Under the pieces are notes generated by a model, which ran no database searches, had not been told where the DNA came from, and saw only the letters and a program-made list of their open reading frames with translations. Shown here in pieces: positions 36,390-44,734 of a DNA stretch of 64,000 nucleotides. The stretch's first letter is position 1. The number at the start of each line of letters is the position of its first letter. A program made the translations under genes and the position numbers. The stretch is from Chloroflexota bacterium (GTDB lineage: Bacteria; Chloroflexota; Dehalococcoidia; DSTF01; RBG-16-68-14), in contig QIFC01000117.1 in NCBI GenBank assembly GCA_003228685.1, forward strand, positions 1 to 64,000, in the 5' to 3' direction.

Positions 36390-37586
36390 ATGCTGCGCAT
36401 ATGGCGCCAAGCTAGGCTGCGCACCGGACGCGCACTGGTGGCGGGGGTCGTTGTCTTGCTCTCGGGCGCCGTGATGCTGGTGTACTTCGCTCCGTGGGAC
36501 AGTTCCAGCGATGCGGCCGCCATTGATGATGCGGAGGGCGCGACGGTAGCCCGCGCTGAGTCGCTCGCAGTATCGAGCGGTGTCGCCGTTGAGCCGGGTG
36601 TGCCGCGCCGAGGTCCGGCTTCGGCGCTAGCCGGCGGTGGTCCAGAGATGGGGCTGACGCTGGTTGATGGCGGGTTCTGCGCCGCAGACGAGTGCTACGC
36701 GGCAGTTTCCTCCACCTTCACGCTGGCCGTAGAGGCGCTGGGAGCGCCAACAGCGAAATACGTTCTGCTGCAGACGTTCATCGACTACGGGGTCTACAAC
36801 CCAGCGGCGAACGAGGACGGCGCAGGCCCGGATAGCTGCGGCGACGGCATCGAGAACGGCCTGCTGGACGGCGCCGACCGGATGGATGACGATTGTGTGA
36901 CTGTTGAACTGGTCTATGTTCCCGCAGCGGAACCGGAAGATGAGATCGTGTGGGAAGACCTGCATCCTGGCTCGGCTGTCAGAGACGAGGCAGGGCCCGC
37001 GTTTCTGATGCACGGTGGAGTCACGAACCTGACGCCGCCGCTTCTGGAGAGCGACGAGGTCGGCGTGATGGTACAAGTACAGATGACGTGCCCCGCCGCC
37101 GGCACTTCGGTACCGATCTCTTTGCTGGTATATGAGGACGCGCTTGCGGGTACGAACGGCAGCGCGTTCGTGGAGCCGGACGGCCAAACGAAAGCCGTGC
37201 CGAAGGTCGCGCCTATCACGATGAACTGCGTAGCCAAGCAGGCCGATCCAGGTGACACGGACGGGGACGGCTGTAGCGACGTAACAGAGAACGGCTCGGA
37301 CCCGGCGCTAGGCGGAAACCGAGACTGGCTCAACCCCTGGGACTTCTATGACGTCGCGGGGCCTGGCGGCGTACCGGTCCCAGACGGCATCATCGATCTG
37401 GCCAACGACATTATGGGCGTGATCAATCATGCAGGCGCAGCCCCCGGCCCGCCGTACGACGTTCAGTATGATCGCGGGCGAGCAACAGGGCCTTCGTGGA
37501 ACGACACAGCGCCACCGGACGGCGTCATCGATTTCGCGAACGACATCCTGGGCGTAATCGGCCAGTTCAACCATAGCTGCGCGTAG
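36390..37586 (+). CDS. Secreted protein with cohesin-like, TSP3-like and dockerin-like parts
   Basis: The 398-residue protein has an N-terminal hydrophobic segment (residues about 13-36). A beta-sandwich region follows from residue 85, with FTLAVEALGAP, LLQTFIDYGVYNPAA, TPPLLESDEVGVMVQVQMTC and PISLLVYED, like cohesin-type Ig folds and paralogous to the next gene. Then come a thrombospondin type-3-like DTDGDGCSDVTENGSDP, a WDFYDV stretch and two C-terminal repeats DGIIDLANDIMGVI and DGVIDFANDILGVI. These repeats echo dockerin Ca-binding loops. It overlaps no neighbour; spacing is six bases. Confidence 0.7.
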   Translation: MLRIWRQARLRTGRALVAGVVVLLSGAVMLVYFAPWDSSSDAAAIDDAEGATVARAESLAVSSGVAVEPGVPRRGPASALAGGGPEMGLTLVDGGFCAADECYAAVSSTFTLAVEALGAPTAKYVLLQTFIDYGVYNPAANEDGAGPDSCGDGIENGLLDGADRMDDDCVTVELVYVPAAEPEDEIVWEDLHPGSAVRDEAGPAFLMHGGVTNLTPPLLESDEVGVMVQVQMTCPAAGTSVPISLLVYEDALAGTNGSAFVEPDGQTKAVPKVAPITMNCVAKQADPGDTDGDGCSDVTENGSDPALGGNRDWLNPWDFYDVAGPGGVPVPDGIIDLANDIMGVINHAGAAPGPPYDVQYDRGRATGPSWNDTAPPDGVIDFANDILGVIGQFNHSCA

Positions 37587-37616
37587 CCTAGAGCGGGTGG
37601 CATGCTAAGATAGGCC

Positions 37617-38480
37617 ATGCTACGAACTTGGCTAGTCGTCGTACTTATCGTCACTCTAGGCGGGCTCGCGTTCGCGTGCTCGTCAGGGGACGACGACGTG
37701 GGTCCAACATCGACGCCGGGAGGCAGCCCAGGCGGCCCTAGCGATACGCCCACTAACGGAATTGAGACAGACGGCTCGACGCCACCCTCCGACACCCGGG
37801 ATCCTCCTGACGGTACGGATGGTGACCCCGACGCTCCGGGAGGACCGCAGGACCCGGCGAGCACGTCGCCTGACCTCACGTTGGGCGGCGCTATGCGTCT
37901 GACGATTCTGGACGGGGGCTCGTGCGACGCCGGCGAGTGCTTCGTGGACGCCGGCGCCACGTTCACGCTGGCTATCGAGGTGCTGGAGGCGCCGGCAGAT
38001 TACGTGTTGCTACAGACGTTCATCGACTACGGGGGGGTGTACAATCCCGCCGCCGGCGAAGACGAGGCGGGGCCGGGCAGTTGCAGCGATGGTATCGAGA
38101 ACGGGGCGCGGGACGGTCTGGATCGTGGCGACTCGGACTGTGTCGGGTTGGAGCTCACGTACCTTCCCTCCGCTAACGTCGCGGACGAGATTTTCTGGAC
38201 GGACTTAGCGCCGGCAACGGCGGTGCGCGCCGATCTCGGTCCCGGCCTCGTCGGGCACGGTGGCATCACGGGCCTCACCCCACCCTTGCCCGAAAGCGAC
38301 GAGACGGGTGTGATGGTGCGGTTGCAGATGTCGTGTCCGGCTGCGGCCACGACAATCCCGATCTCACTGCTGCTCTACGACGACCCGCTAGCGAGCACGA
38401 GCGGTAGTGCGTTCGTGAGACAAGGCGGCGGAGCGAAGATCATTCCTACAGTCGCGCCGATCACGGTGAATTGCGGATGA
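37617..38480 (+). CDS. Lipoprotein with cohesin-like domain, paralogue of preceding gene
   Basis: The 287-residue protein has a lipoprotein signal (MLRTWLVVVLIVTLGGLAFAC, cleavage before Cys21). A low-complexity Gly/Pro/Thr/Asp linker follows to about residue 85. Its single domain is clearly related to the domain of the preceding protein (FTLAIEVLEAP, LLQTFIDYGGVYNPAAGEDE, LTPPLPESDETGVMVRLQMSC). It lacks the C-terminal Ca-binding repeats. A membrane-tethered cohesin-like partner for secreted dockerin-like proteins is an attractive but unproved idea. Confidence 0.7.
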   Translation: MLRTWLVVVLIVTLGGLAFACSSGDDDVGPTSTPGGSPGGPSDTPTNGIETDGSTPPSDTRDPPDGTDGDPDAPGGPQDPASTSPDLTLGGAMRLTILDGGSCDAGECFVDAGATFTLAIEVLEAPADYVLLQTFIDYGGVYNPAAGEDEAGPGSCSDGIENGARDGLDRGDSDCVGLELTYLPSANVADEIFWTDLAPATAVRADLGPGLVGHGGITGLTPPLPESDETGVMVRLQMSCPAAATTIPISLLLYDDPLASTSGSAFVRQGGGAKIIPTVAPITVNCG

Positions 38481-38573
38481 GCCATGCCACGCACCCAATG
38501 TTTGGCAGCTAGCGTCCAGCACCGGCATGCCGACTGTGAGCAACCACAGCTGTAGCTCTGTTTGAGCCGCCCG

Positions 38574-39031
38574 CTACGTAATCGGGGGTGGTGCGGTCCA
38601 GTCGTAGCCGATGCCGGGGTCGTCGTGGGGGATGCGGCCCTCTTCGTCCGGGTCGTAGGTCTTGGACGTCATGTAGATGAGGTGCGTGGTTGTGCCGATG
38701 ACGCGGCAGCCGTGGCGACGCCGGCCGGGATCTTGAGGAGTTGTCCGTCGTAGTGCTCGCCGAGGAATAGTTCGTCGAGCTGACCCTTGGTGGCGGATCC
38801 CTCCCGCGTGTCGTAGAGGGCGACTTTGAGGTCGCCGGCCGGGACGTACCACCAATCGATCTGGGTCGGATGGACGTGCCAACCCTTGGCGACGCCTGGG
38901 TGCATGAGCGAGTGGCTGATCTGCGACCAGCCTTCGTTCACGATCTCCTCCGTGTCGCGGGCGATCTCGCGAAAGAAGCCGCGTTCGTCGTGGTGCGTGG
39001 TTAGCTCTTTACGTTCGACGCCTTCGATCAT
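38574..39031 (-). pseudogene. dTDP-4-dehydrorhamnose 3,5-epimerase-like cupin, frameshifted
   Basis: The frame from 39031 encodes the RmlC-type cupin (HHDERGFFREIAR, SHSLMHPGVAKGWHVHPTQIDWWYV, LKIPAGVA) and then loses the family pattern near 38713. The next frame continues it: HGCRVIGTTTHLIYMTSKTYDPDEEG. The normal sequence needs one extra C in the GCC-AC joint at about 38713-38714. Apparent loss of one base could be a real inactivating frameshift or a sequencing error. The C-terminus ends PPPIT at 38574. It belongs to the surface-glycan cluster. Confidence 0.8.
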
Positions 39032-39035
39032 GCTG

Positions 39036-39575
39036 CTACTCCGTCTGGGCGGTGAACTCCGGGTGTGGACGCCACTCGCCGTCGATCAGGACCCTGCTGT
39101 CCCATGGGAAGATGATGAACTGGTCGCTGACCAGCGCGCTGACATCCGGCTCTGGTCGCGCCCACGAGTGGCAGACGAGGGCGGCGGTGATGACGCGCTG
39201 CGCCCCGAGTTCGCGGACCTGGGCGGCGACGGCCGCTAACGTCTCGCCTGTGTCGGCGATCTCGTCTACCACCGCGACAGCCTTGTCTTTGACTAGGTGC
39301 GAGACAGGGACACGCCACACGGGCGAGTCGTAGACGACTTCGTCGTGGAGACGGCGGGTGATACGCACGGGATAGAGTTCGCAACGCAGGGCACATGCGA
39401 CGGCGGTGGCTGGAAAGAGGCCGGCGCGCGCGATACCGACTACGGTGTCGATGTTGCGTCGGGCGAGCGTCTCCGCAAGCGTGGCGGAGAGCTCCGCAAA
39501 CGTGTCCCAGGTCAGTTCGCGAGAGCCGGTGCGCTTGGCGTAGTCGTAACTCCGCGGCGGTTCTTGGCTTGTCAT
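39036..39575 (-). CDS. PRPP-type phosphoribosyltransferase
   Basis: The 179-residue protein has the type I PRTase fold: VVGIARAGLFPATAVACAL and the PRPP-binding signature VAVVDEIADTGETL. This resembles xanthine/hypoxanthine or archaeal-type PRTases. ATG at 39575 is preferred; the open frame upstream to 39845 is a shadow of the acetyltransferase-like gene. It lies four bases before the cupin gene on the same strand and 26 bp after the next gene. The base specificity cannot be told. Confidence 0.82.
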   Translation of the reverse strand: MTSQEPPRSYDYAKRTGSRELTWDTFAELSATLAETLARRNIDTVVGIARAGLFPATAVACALRCELYPVRITRRLHDEVVYDSPVWRVPVSHLVKDKAVAVVDEIADTGETLAAVAAQVRELGAQRVITAALVCHSWARPEPDVSALVSDQFIIFPWDSRVLIDGEWRPHPEFTAQTE

Positions 39576-39601
39576 GGTGCAACCATAGCACGAGGCAACG
39601 C

Positions 39602-40219
39602 TTAGCTCTTCCACTCGGCAAACGGCACCGTGGTGTGGACGATGCGCGCCGGCGCGCCGACCACGGTCGCGCTCGCAGGTACGTCGTCGATGACGACGGC
39701 GTTCGCACCGATGCGGACATCGTCGCCGATGGTGATCGGGCCGAGGACCTTCGCGCCGGTGCCGATGAATACGCGGTCGCCGATCGTCGGGCCGCGAAAA
39801 TTGAAGCCGTCCCTGCGCCGGCCACTGAGGCCGATCGTCACCCAAGGACTAAGCACGACATCGTCGCCGATGTCGACGACGCCATCGATGACGACGTGGC
39901 CATGGGCGACGAACGGGCGCTTGCCGATACTGACGTGGCGACCGAAGGTCACCTGCCAGATCGCTGTGCTGAGGCGGTCGCAGATATAAGGCAGGATCGG
40001 CACTTCGTGCTCGTAGAGGAATACGCGGAGCCGGAAGAGGAGGACCGGCAGCAGCGGCATGCCTATGAAGATGAGCGCGGCTCGAATGCCGACAGCCTCC
40101 CAATGCTCCTTGAATGGCTCGTCCGGAGGATCTCCCGCGTAGCTATGGCGCTCGTAGGCGTCGTACTCGCGCTGTAGGTCACCCCAGAGACCTTTGCCTC
40201 GCTTCTTAACCCTGGGCAT
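39602..40219 (-). CDS. Left-handed beta-helix acyltransferase (serine acetyltransferase-like)
   Basis: The 205-residue protein has an N-terminal hydrophobic helix region (IRAALIFIGMPLLPVLLFRLRVFLYEH) and a hexapeptide-repeat C-terminus (HVVIDGVVDIGDDVVLSPWVTIG, GPTIGDRVFIGTGAKVLGPITIGDDVRIGANAVV). This is the CysE/WbbJ-like fold that transfers acetyl or other acyl groups to sugars or serine. ATG at 40219 overlaps the methyltransferase gene by 14 bp. The membrane-like N-terminus and context favour a glycan acyltransferase over cysteine biosynthesis. Confidence 0.78.
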   Translation of the reverse strand: MPRVKKRGKGLWGDLQREYDAYERHSYAGDPPDEPFKEHWEAVGIRAALIFIGMPLLPVLLFRLRVFLYEHEVPILPYICDRLSTAIWQVTFGRHVSIGKRPFVAHGHVVIDGVVDIGDDVVLSPWVTIGLSGRRRDGFNFRGPTIGDRVFIGTGAKVLGPITIGDDVRIGANAVVIDDVPASATVVGAPARIVHTTVPFAEWKS

Positions 40220-41003
40220 GACCTGGTCCCACAGGACGCCAGACGGAGACGAGGATGTCCGCGAGCGCTGGCACACGGTAGGCGATGCGGTCGAGCGTTG
40301 TGAGCGTCGCGGCTGCGATCGGTTCGGGCAGCGCCTCCATGAGGCGTGTCCAGCGGTTGAAGAGCCACATCATGGAGATGCCGTAGCAGGCCTCCATTTT
40401 GAGGTCCGGTCCACCGAGGCGGCGAAGGACGCTGTAGGTGCCGCGGAAGGTGTGGTTGTCCGGGATCTGCCAGTAGTTGCGCCCGTGATAGACAGCGTGC
40501 CCAAGGCGTTCTCTGAGCCGGCAGAGGCCATGGCCGAGGCGGCAGGAGAGGCTGTCGAAGTTGGAGATGCCGATGATGGCGCGGCCGTCCGGCTTGAGGA
40601 TGCGTGAGGTCTCGCGCATGAATGCGCCGGGGTCCGGGAAGTGGTCGAGCGATCCCTGGCAGACGACGCGGTCGAATATGCGATCGCGGAACGGTAGCGC
40701 TTCCGCCGTGGCGACGATGATCGGAGCGCCGCCGTCGCCGGCGAAGCGCTGGCGGCAGTAGGCCGCGAGCGGGATGGAGGCATCGAGTCCCCAGCTTTCG
40801 CGGCCTTGACCGCGGAGGAGGGCGAGCTGGCCGCCCAGGCCGCAAGCGACATCCAGAACGCGGGCGGGGGCACCTTTCGTCGCCTCGCGCGTGACGAGTT
40901 CCGGCACACGCTTGAAGACGAGCTGGCTATCGCGAGGGTAGGGGCCCGGCGGCATGTCTTCATCGATCGCCCAGCCAAGATCGACGTCTGTGGCAGTGCT
41001 CAT
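40206..41003 (-). CDS. SAM-dependent methyltransferase, second of a pair
   Basis: The 265-residue protein has SAM motif I RVLDVACGLGGQLALL, a motif IV-like VVCQGSLDHFPDPGAF and the shared C-terminal LKMEACYGISMMWLF, ending ILVSVWRP. ATG at 41003 (MSTATDVDLG) overlaps the upstream gene by four bases. It is a paralogue of 41000-41845 and 20993-21790. The role is likely methylation of a surface glycan or lipid. Confidence 0.8.
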   Translation of the reverse strand: MSTATDVDLGWAIDEDMPPGPYPRDSQLVFKRVPELVTREATKGAPARVLDVACGLGGQLALLRGQGRESWGLDASIPLAAYCRQRFAGDGGAPIIVATAEALPFRDRIFDRVVCQGSLDHFPDPGAFMRETSRILKPDGRAIIGISNFDSLSCRLGHGLCRLRERLGHAVYHGRNYWQIPDNHTFRGTYSVLRRLGGPDLKMEACYGISMMWLFNRWTRLMEALPEPIAAATLTTLDRIAYRVPALADILVSVWRPVGPGHAQG

Positions 41004-41845
41004 GCCTTCTTCCGCTTGCGCCAGACAGAGATGATCGTGTCTGCGAGGCCAACGTTGGCGCGTGCCCGGCGGTCGAGTGCTGCGGCGGCCGCGTCCCGCA
41101 GCTTGGCAGGCATGACGGCCAGCAGCCAACCCCAGCCCGGGAAGAGCCAGAGCAGCGAGATGCCGTAGGAGCGTTCGAGCACCAAGGCTGAACCTCCGAG
41201 GCGTTGGACGAAGGCGGGGTTGCCCTTGTGGAAGTGATCGTCGGGCGGCTGCCAGTAGGGACGCTGGTGCGGCTCCCGCCGGAGCAGCCGCGCGGCGACG
41301 CGCTGGAACGGGCGCACGATGCTGCGTCCGAGGCGGCAGGAGAGGCTGTCGTAGTTGGCGAGCGCGATCACGACGCGCCCGTCAGGCTTGAGAATGCGAG
41401 CCGCCTCCTGCATGAAGGAGCGCGGTTCGACGAAGTGGTCGAGCGCGCCCATGCAGACGATGCGGTCGAACGTAGCGTCCTGGAAGGGGAGCGTTTCTGC
41501 GACTCCGCGGGTGAGCGCGACGGCGTCGCGCGCGATCACGAAGCGGCTAAGCGCAAGCATGTCCGCCGATGGTTCCATGCCCCACGCCTCGCCGCCGGCC
41601 TGCCGAAATCGTGCGGCAAGCTTGCCGACGCCGCAGGCGATATCGAGCGTGCGACCGCCGGCGACGGTCCCTTCATGGACGAGCGCATCCTCCATGCGCT
41701 GGAACAGAAACGTGCTGTCCGGCAGGTGCTCGGTCTCGAAGTCGAAGTCGTCGACTGAGTAGTCGAGATCGACTGCGGGCTCAGCCGAAGGAGGTGTCTT
41801 TGATGGTGCTGAGGACAACGTAGAACTCCTCGAAGCCGCCAACAA
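41000..41845 (-). CDS. SAM-dependent methyltransferase, first of a pair
   Basis: The protein (up to 281 residues) has motif I RTLDIACGVGKLAARF, MGALDHFVEPRSFMQEAARILKP and VVIALANYDSLSCRLG. Start is uncertain: the frame has no ATG before residue 50; TTG at 41845 or 41818 would overlap the upstream gene by 38-65 bp. Its stop overlaps the downstream paralogue by four bases. All three paralogues share a C-terminal aromatic-rich half with GG(D/S)xLxLExxYG. Confidence 0.75.
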   Translation of the reverse strand: MLAASRSSTLSSAPSKTPPSAEPAVDLDYSVDDFDFETEHLPDSTFLFQRMEDALVHEGTVAGGRTLDIACGVGKLAARFRQAGGEAWGMEPSADMLALSRFVIARDAVALTRGVAETLPFQDATFDRIVCMGALDHFVEPRSFMQEAARILKPDGRVVIALANYDSLSCRLGRSIVRPFQRVAARLLRREPHQRPYWQPPDDHFHKGNPAFVQRLGGSALVLERSYGISLLWLFPGWGWLLAVMPAKLRDAAAAALDRRARANVGLADTIISVWRKRKKA

Positions 41846-42362
41846 GCGGCGCGAACCAACGTTCGGAGCGGTACTGCATGCCGCGGTTCTGATTGACGAA
41901 GCCTTCGATCACGCCCGAAAACATGCCGCGGGCGAGCGCGAGGCCGCGGGCATCGCCCCGAGCGCCGGTGAGATAGAGGCGGGCGTGCTCGATGCGGAAG
42001 CGGGCGTGGCTCTCGCAGCCGGAGTGGTTGAACCGGGGGTCGAAGTAGTTGAACGTCTCCAGCGTGTAGGCCTTCGCGTGCCTGGGGTCGCGGCTGATGG
42101 CCCAGGTTGATGACCCGTGGGGGAGCCGCACGTGGACGATGGTGTTCGCTTTGCTGATCCGCCACAGCTCCTCCATGATGCCGAGGAAGTCGTCGGTGTG
42201 GGCGAGCGCGTGATCCAAGAAAATTTCGTCAGCGACGCCGTCCTTGAACGGAAGGTGCGGGCCTAACTGCGTGATGACCTGGACGCCCGGGTGCGCTCTA
42301 GGCGCAAGCCGGATCGCTTTGGAGCGGCGGGCTTCGCCGCCGAAATCGAGCCTGACGATCAT
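41781..42362 (-). CDS. Methyltransferase-like protein of glycan clusters
   Basis: The 193-residue protein starts MIVRLDFGGEARRSKAIRLAP and has a strand-helix pattern with LPFKDGVADEIFLDHALAHTDDF and HVRLPHGSSTWAISRDPRHAKAYT. It resembles the C-terminal half of class I methyltransferases that accompany ABC exporters, and it lacks a clear glycine-rich SAM motif. It overlaps the ABC ATPase gene by four bases (ATGA) and its 3' end lies under the next gene's start. Function is inferred from context only. Confidence 0.6.
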   Translation of the reverse strand: MIVRLDFGGEARRSKAIRLAPRAHPGVQVITQLGPHLPFKDGVADEIFLDHALAHTDDFLGIMEELWRISKANTIVHVRLPHGSSTWAISRDPRHAKAYTLETFNYFDPRFNHSGCESHARFRIEHARLYLTGARGDARGLALARGMFSGVIEGFVNQNRGMQYRSERWFAPLVGGFEEFYVVLSTIKDTSFG

Positions 42363-43150
42363 TGAGTCACCTCGGCCGCTTCTTCTTTCCCAAAGACACG
42401 CGTGAGGTATTCGTGTAGGACCTGCACGGGCTTGCCCTCGAGGACGATACGGCCGTGTTCGAGCAGCATCGCCCGATCAGTGTACTTCTGAATCGAAGGC
42501 AGGTCATGGGACGCCATGATGATGGTGACCCCATCCTCGCGGAGCCCGCGGATGTGATTAAAGCATTTGCTCTGGAACTCAGCGTCTCCAACGGCGAGCA
42601 CCTCGTCGACGAGGAGGATCTCGGGCTGGACGTGGACCGCGACGGCGAAGCCGAGCCGGACGAGCATGCCGGATGAGTAGGTCCGCATCGGCTGCTCTAT
42701 GAAGTCACCCAATTCGGCGAACTTGAAGATGCTGGGCAGAGCTTCGCGGGCTTCGTCGAGCGAGAGGCCGAGCAAGACGGCGTTGAGCAGCGCGTTCTCG
42801 CGGCCGCTCATCTGGGGGTGAAAGCCGGCGCCGAGTTCCAAGAGGGCCGAGACGCGCCCGTTGGCGACGATGCGGCCGGACGTGGGAAGCGTGATGCCGG
42901 CAATGACGCGAAGGAGTGTGCTCTTACCCGAACCGTTCGGCCCCGTAATCCCGAGGCACTCGCCGCGCCGGAGCGTGAACGCGATGTCCCGCAAGGCCCA
43001 GAAGTCCTTCGTGGCCGGCGGCTTTCTCCTGAAGATTGCCGCGGGCAGCGACAGAAGCGTCGATTTCAATTCCTGCCCACGTCCGGCGCGTAGCCGATAG
43101 CTCTTCGAGACGTTGTCAACCGTTACGGCTGTGTTGGCGTCAGAGAGCAT
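42359..43150 (-). CDS. ABC exporter ATPase (Wzt/TagH-type)
   Basis: The 263-residue ATPase energises export of a polysaccharide or teichoic-acid-like polymer. Walker A is GPNGSGKST near residue 70, the signature YSSGMLVRLGFAVA near residue 155, Walker B EILLVDEVLAVGD, and H-loop IIMASHDLPS. The N-terminal DNVSKSYRLRAG and the ELGAGFHPQMSGREN stretch are typical of the Wzt/TagH group. ATG at 43150 overlaps the permease gene by 11 bp. There is no C-terminal carbohydrate-binding domain, so polymer length control is not by capping recognition. Confidence 0.9.
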   Translation of the reverse strand: MLSDANTAVTVDNVSKSYRLRAGRGQELKSTLLSLPAAIFRRKPPATKDFWALRDIAFTLRRGECLGITGPNGSGKSTLLRVIAGITLPTSGRIVANGRVSALLELGAGFHPQMSGRENALLNAVLLGLSLDEAREALPSIFKFAELGDFIEQPMRTYSSGMLVRLGFAVAVHVQPEILLVDEVLAVGDAEFQSKCFNHIRGLREDGVTIIMASHDLPSIQKYTDRAMLLEHGRIVLEGKPVQVLHEYLTRVFGKEEAAEVTQ

Positions 43151-43910
43151 CGGCGAATCCGGGTTCGAGGCGGCGGAAGGTCTGACCACCGACAATGACG
43201 GCAATGACCGTGAACAACAGTGCGGGCCAAAGGCTGAGTCCGGGCAGGGTGTTGTTCATTAAGAGGTCGCGCCAGGCTTCGATTAACGAGGTGAGCGGGT
43301 TGATGAGAAGGATGGGCTTCCATTCGTCCGGCACGCGAGAAAGCGGATAGAGGATGGGCGTGGCGTAGAACAGGAGGCTGAGGACTACTTCAACTAGGTG
43401 CTCGAGGTCGCGAAAGAATACGTCCACCGACGCGATCAGCAGGATGACGCCCATGAGCAGGGCGAGCTGCACCGCAGCGAGCAACGGGATGCCGATCAAC
43501 CAGGTCGCGTTCGGGTGCTGGCCGGAGATTGCGAGGAGGACAATCAGGATCGGGATCGCCAGGATGAAGTGGAAGCCGTTGTTGATGATCGTCGCGAACG
43601 GGAGGACATACCTGGGGAACGGGACTTTCTTTATCAGAGGTCCGTTCGAGGCGAATGCTGGGGTCGCCAGCATCATTGATGTCTGGAACCAGATCCAGGG
43701 GAAGAGGGCGGTCAGGAGCACGAGGTGGTAGTCGTCGACCTGGATTCGCACGAAGTAACGCAACGCTACGTAGAGCACCGCGCCAAGCGCGAGTGGCTTC
43801 ATGAGTGACCAAAGAAGACCAAACGTGGTGTCCTGGTAGCGGACTTTGAGGTCCCGCAGCGTGAGCAGGTATAGGAGTTCCCAGGCTCTACCCCGTGGAC
43901 GGATGGAAAT
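43140..43910 (-). CDS. ABC-2 exporter permease (Wzm/TagG-type), non-standard start
   Basis: The family N-terminus (RGRAWELLYLLTLRDLKVRYQ..., then TTFGLLWSLMKP) is read in frame upstream of the first ATG at 43802. Extending to 43910 gives 256 residues, the usual permease length. There is no ATG, GTG or TTG in that part; ATT at 43910, eight bases after GCGAGGAG, or CTG at 43916 is proposed. Six hydrophobic segments are visible (e.g. ALGAVLYVALRYFV, VLLTALFPWIWF, FILAIPILIVLLAI). It forms the membrane channel with the Wzt-type ATPase. The upstream frame is closed by TGA at 43952. Confidence 0.75.
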   Translation of the reverse strand: MSIRPRGRAWELLYLLTLRDLKVRYQDTTFGLLWSLMKPLALGAVLYVALRYFVRIQVDDYHLVLLTALFPWIWFQTSMMLATPAFASNGPLIKKVPFPRYVLPFATIINNGFHFILAIPILIVLLAISGQHPNATWLIGIPLLAAVQLALLMGVILLIASVDVFFRDLEHLVEVVLSLLFYATPILYPLSRVPDEWKPILLINPLTSLIEAWRDLLMNNTLPGLSLWPALLFTVIAVIVGGQTFRRLEPGFADAL

Positions 43911-43993
43911 GGTCAGGACTCCTCGCTCCGCGTGTGGTGCTTTAGCGTATCAGGGGTACTATGCCAGATCAACTGCGTAAGCGCGTATGGCGG

Positions 43994-44022
43994 TTGACAC
44001 GTCTTTCCCGCTTGGCTAGGCT
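43994..44022 (+). promoter_or_regulatory. Candidate sigma-70 promoter for the TetR-family gene
   Basis: TTGACA (43994-43999) and TAGGCT (44017-44022) have 17-bp spacing. The promoter lies in the 164-bp gap between the divergent permease and TetR genes. A GTTCGCC-TCAC-GGCGAAC inverted repeat follows at 44041-44058. Confidence 0.5.
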
Positions 44023-44040
44023 AGAGTCAGACAAACGCCT

Positions 44041-44058
44041 GTTCGCCTCACGGCGAAC
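44041..44058. promoter_or_regulatory. Inverted repeat GTTCGCC-N4-GGCGAAC, likely TetR operator
   Basis: Seven-base arms at 44041-44047 and 44052-44058 form a perfect palindrome with a TCAC loop. It sits just downstream of the candidate promoter and 17 bp before the CTG start of the TetR-family gene, a usual place for an autoregulatory operator. Confidence 0.5.
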
Positions 44059-44074
44059 GGCAGTGAGGTGACAT

Positions 44075-44734
44075 CTGGGTACCAGCACGAGCGCAGAGAG
44101 AACGTCAGACGGCTCCCGGAGGCTGCGGCGCGGGCCGGAGACGCGCAAACAGATACTCGACGCTTCGCTTAGGCTCTTTTCTGAGAAGGGATATGCTCGT
44201 ACGAGCGTACGCGATATCGCGCGTGGCGCTGGGATCACCGATGCCGCGATCTATTACCACTTTTCGTCGAAACGAGATGTCTTCGAAGCGCTTTTCGAAG
44301 AGCGAGGCATCACGTCTGCCCTGAGCGACCTGGAGAATGTGACGATCACGGAACAGGCGCTCGAGGAGGTGCTCGTCACGATCGCCGTGGCCGCGCAGGA
44401 GATTCTGCAGCGTAACAGGGACTTCATGAAGGTGCTGCTGAGCGAAGCGATGAGCGAAGACCCGGTGGCGACAGAAGACTACCGCCGAATCACGGAGCGT
44501 TGGCGAAACGCCGAGGCCCGTATCCTGCGGGAGTTCGTGCGCCGTGGCGAGCTGCCGGAGATGGACGTCGACGTGGTTGCACGCCAGTTGGTCGTGCTGT
44601 CGGTCGGGCCGTTCACGGACCAACTGATGTCGGGTCAGGACCAAGACGGCCTGGAGCCGTCCGCGGAGCTGGTGACACGAGTGCGCAGCGGTGTGGAGCG
44701 CTTCGTGAGAGGATTACAGGCCTCGACGGCATGA
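44075..44734 (+). CDS. TetR-family transcriptional regulator, probable CTG start
   Basis: The frame gives a TetR helix-turn-helix (TRKQILDASLRLFSEKGYARTSVRDIARGAGITDAAIYYHFSSKRDVFEALF in overlapping parts) followed by an all-helical ligand domain. The first ATG is too late at 44339 and lacks the HTH. Upstream codons to the TGA at about 44069 hold no ATG/GTG/TTG; CTG at 44075 preceded by GAGGTG gives 219 residues, a normal length. It overlaps the next gene by four bases (ATGA), so regulator and enzyme are coupled. The inducer is unknown. Confidence 0.78.
   Translation: MGTSTSAERTSDGSRRLRRGPETRKQILDASLRLFSEKGYARTSVRDIARGAGITDAAIYYHFSSKRDVFEALFEERGITSALSDLENVTITEQALEEVLVTIAVAAQEILQRNRDFMKVLLSEAMSEDPVATEDYRRITERWRNAEARILREFVRRGELPEMDVDVVARQLVVLSVGPFTDQLMSGQDQDGLEPSAELVTRVRSGVERFVRGLQASTA

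Noticed and set aside
39576-39845. N-terminal extension of the PRTase frame
   Set aside because: The added residues are Arg/His-rich and lie opposite the acyltransferase gene frame; the true N-terminus fits ATG 39575.
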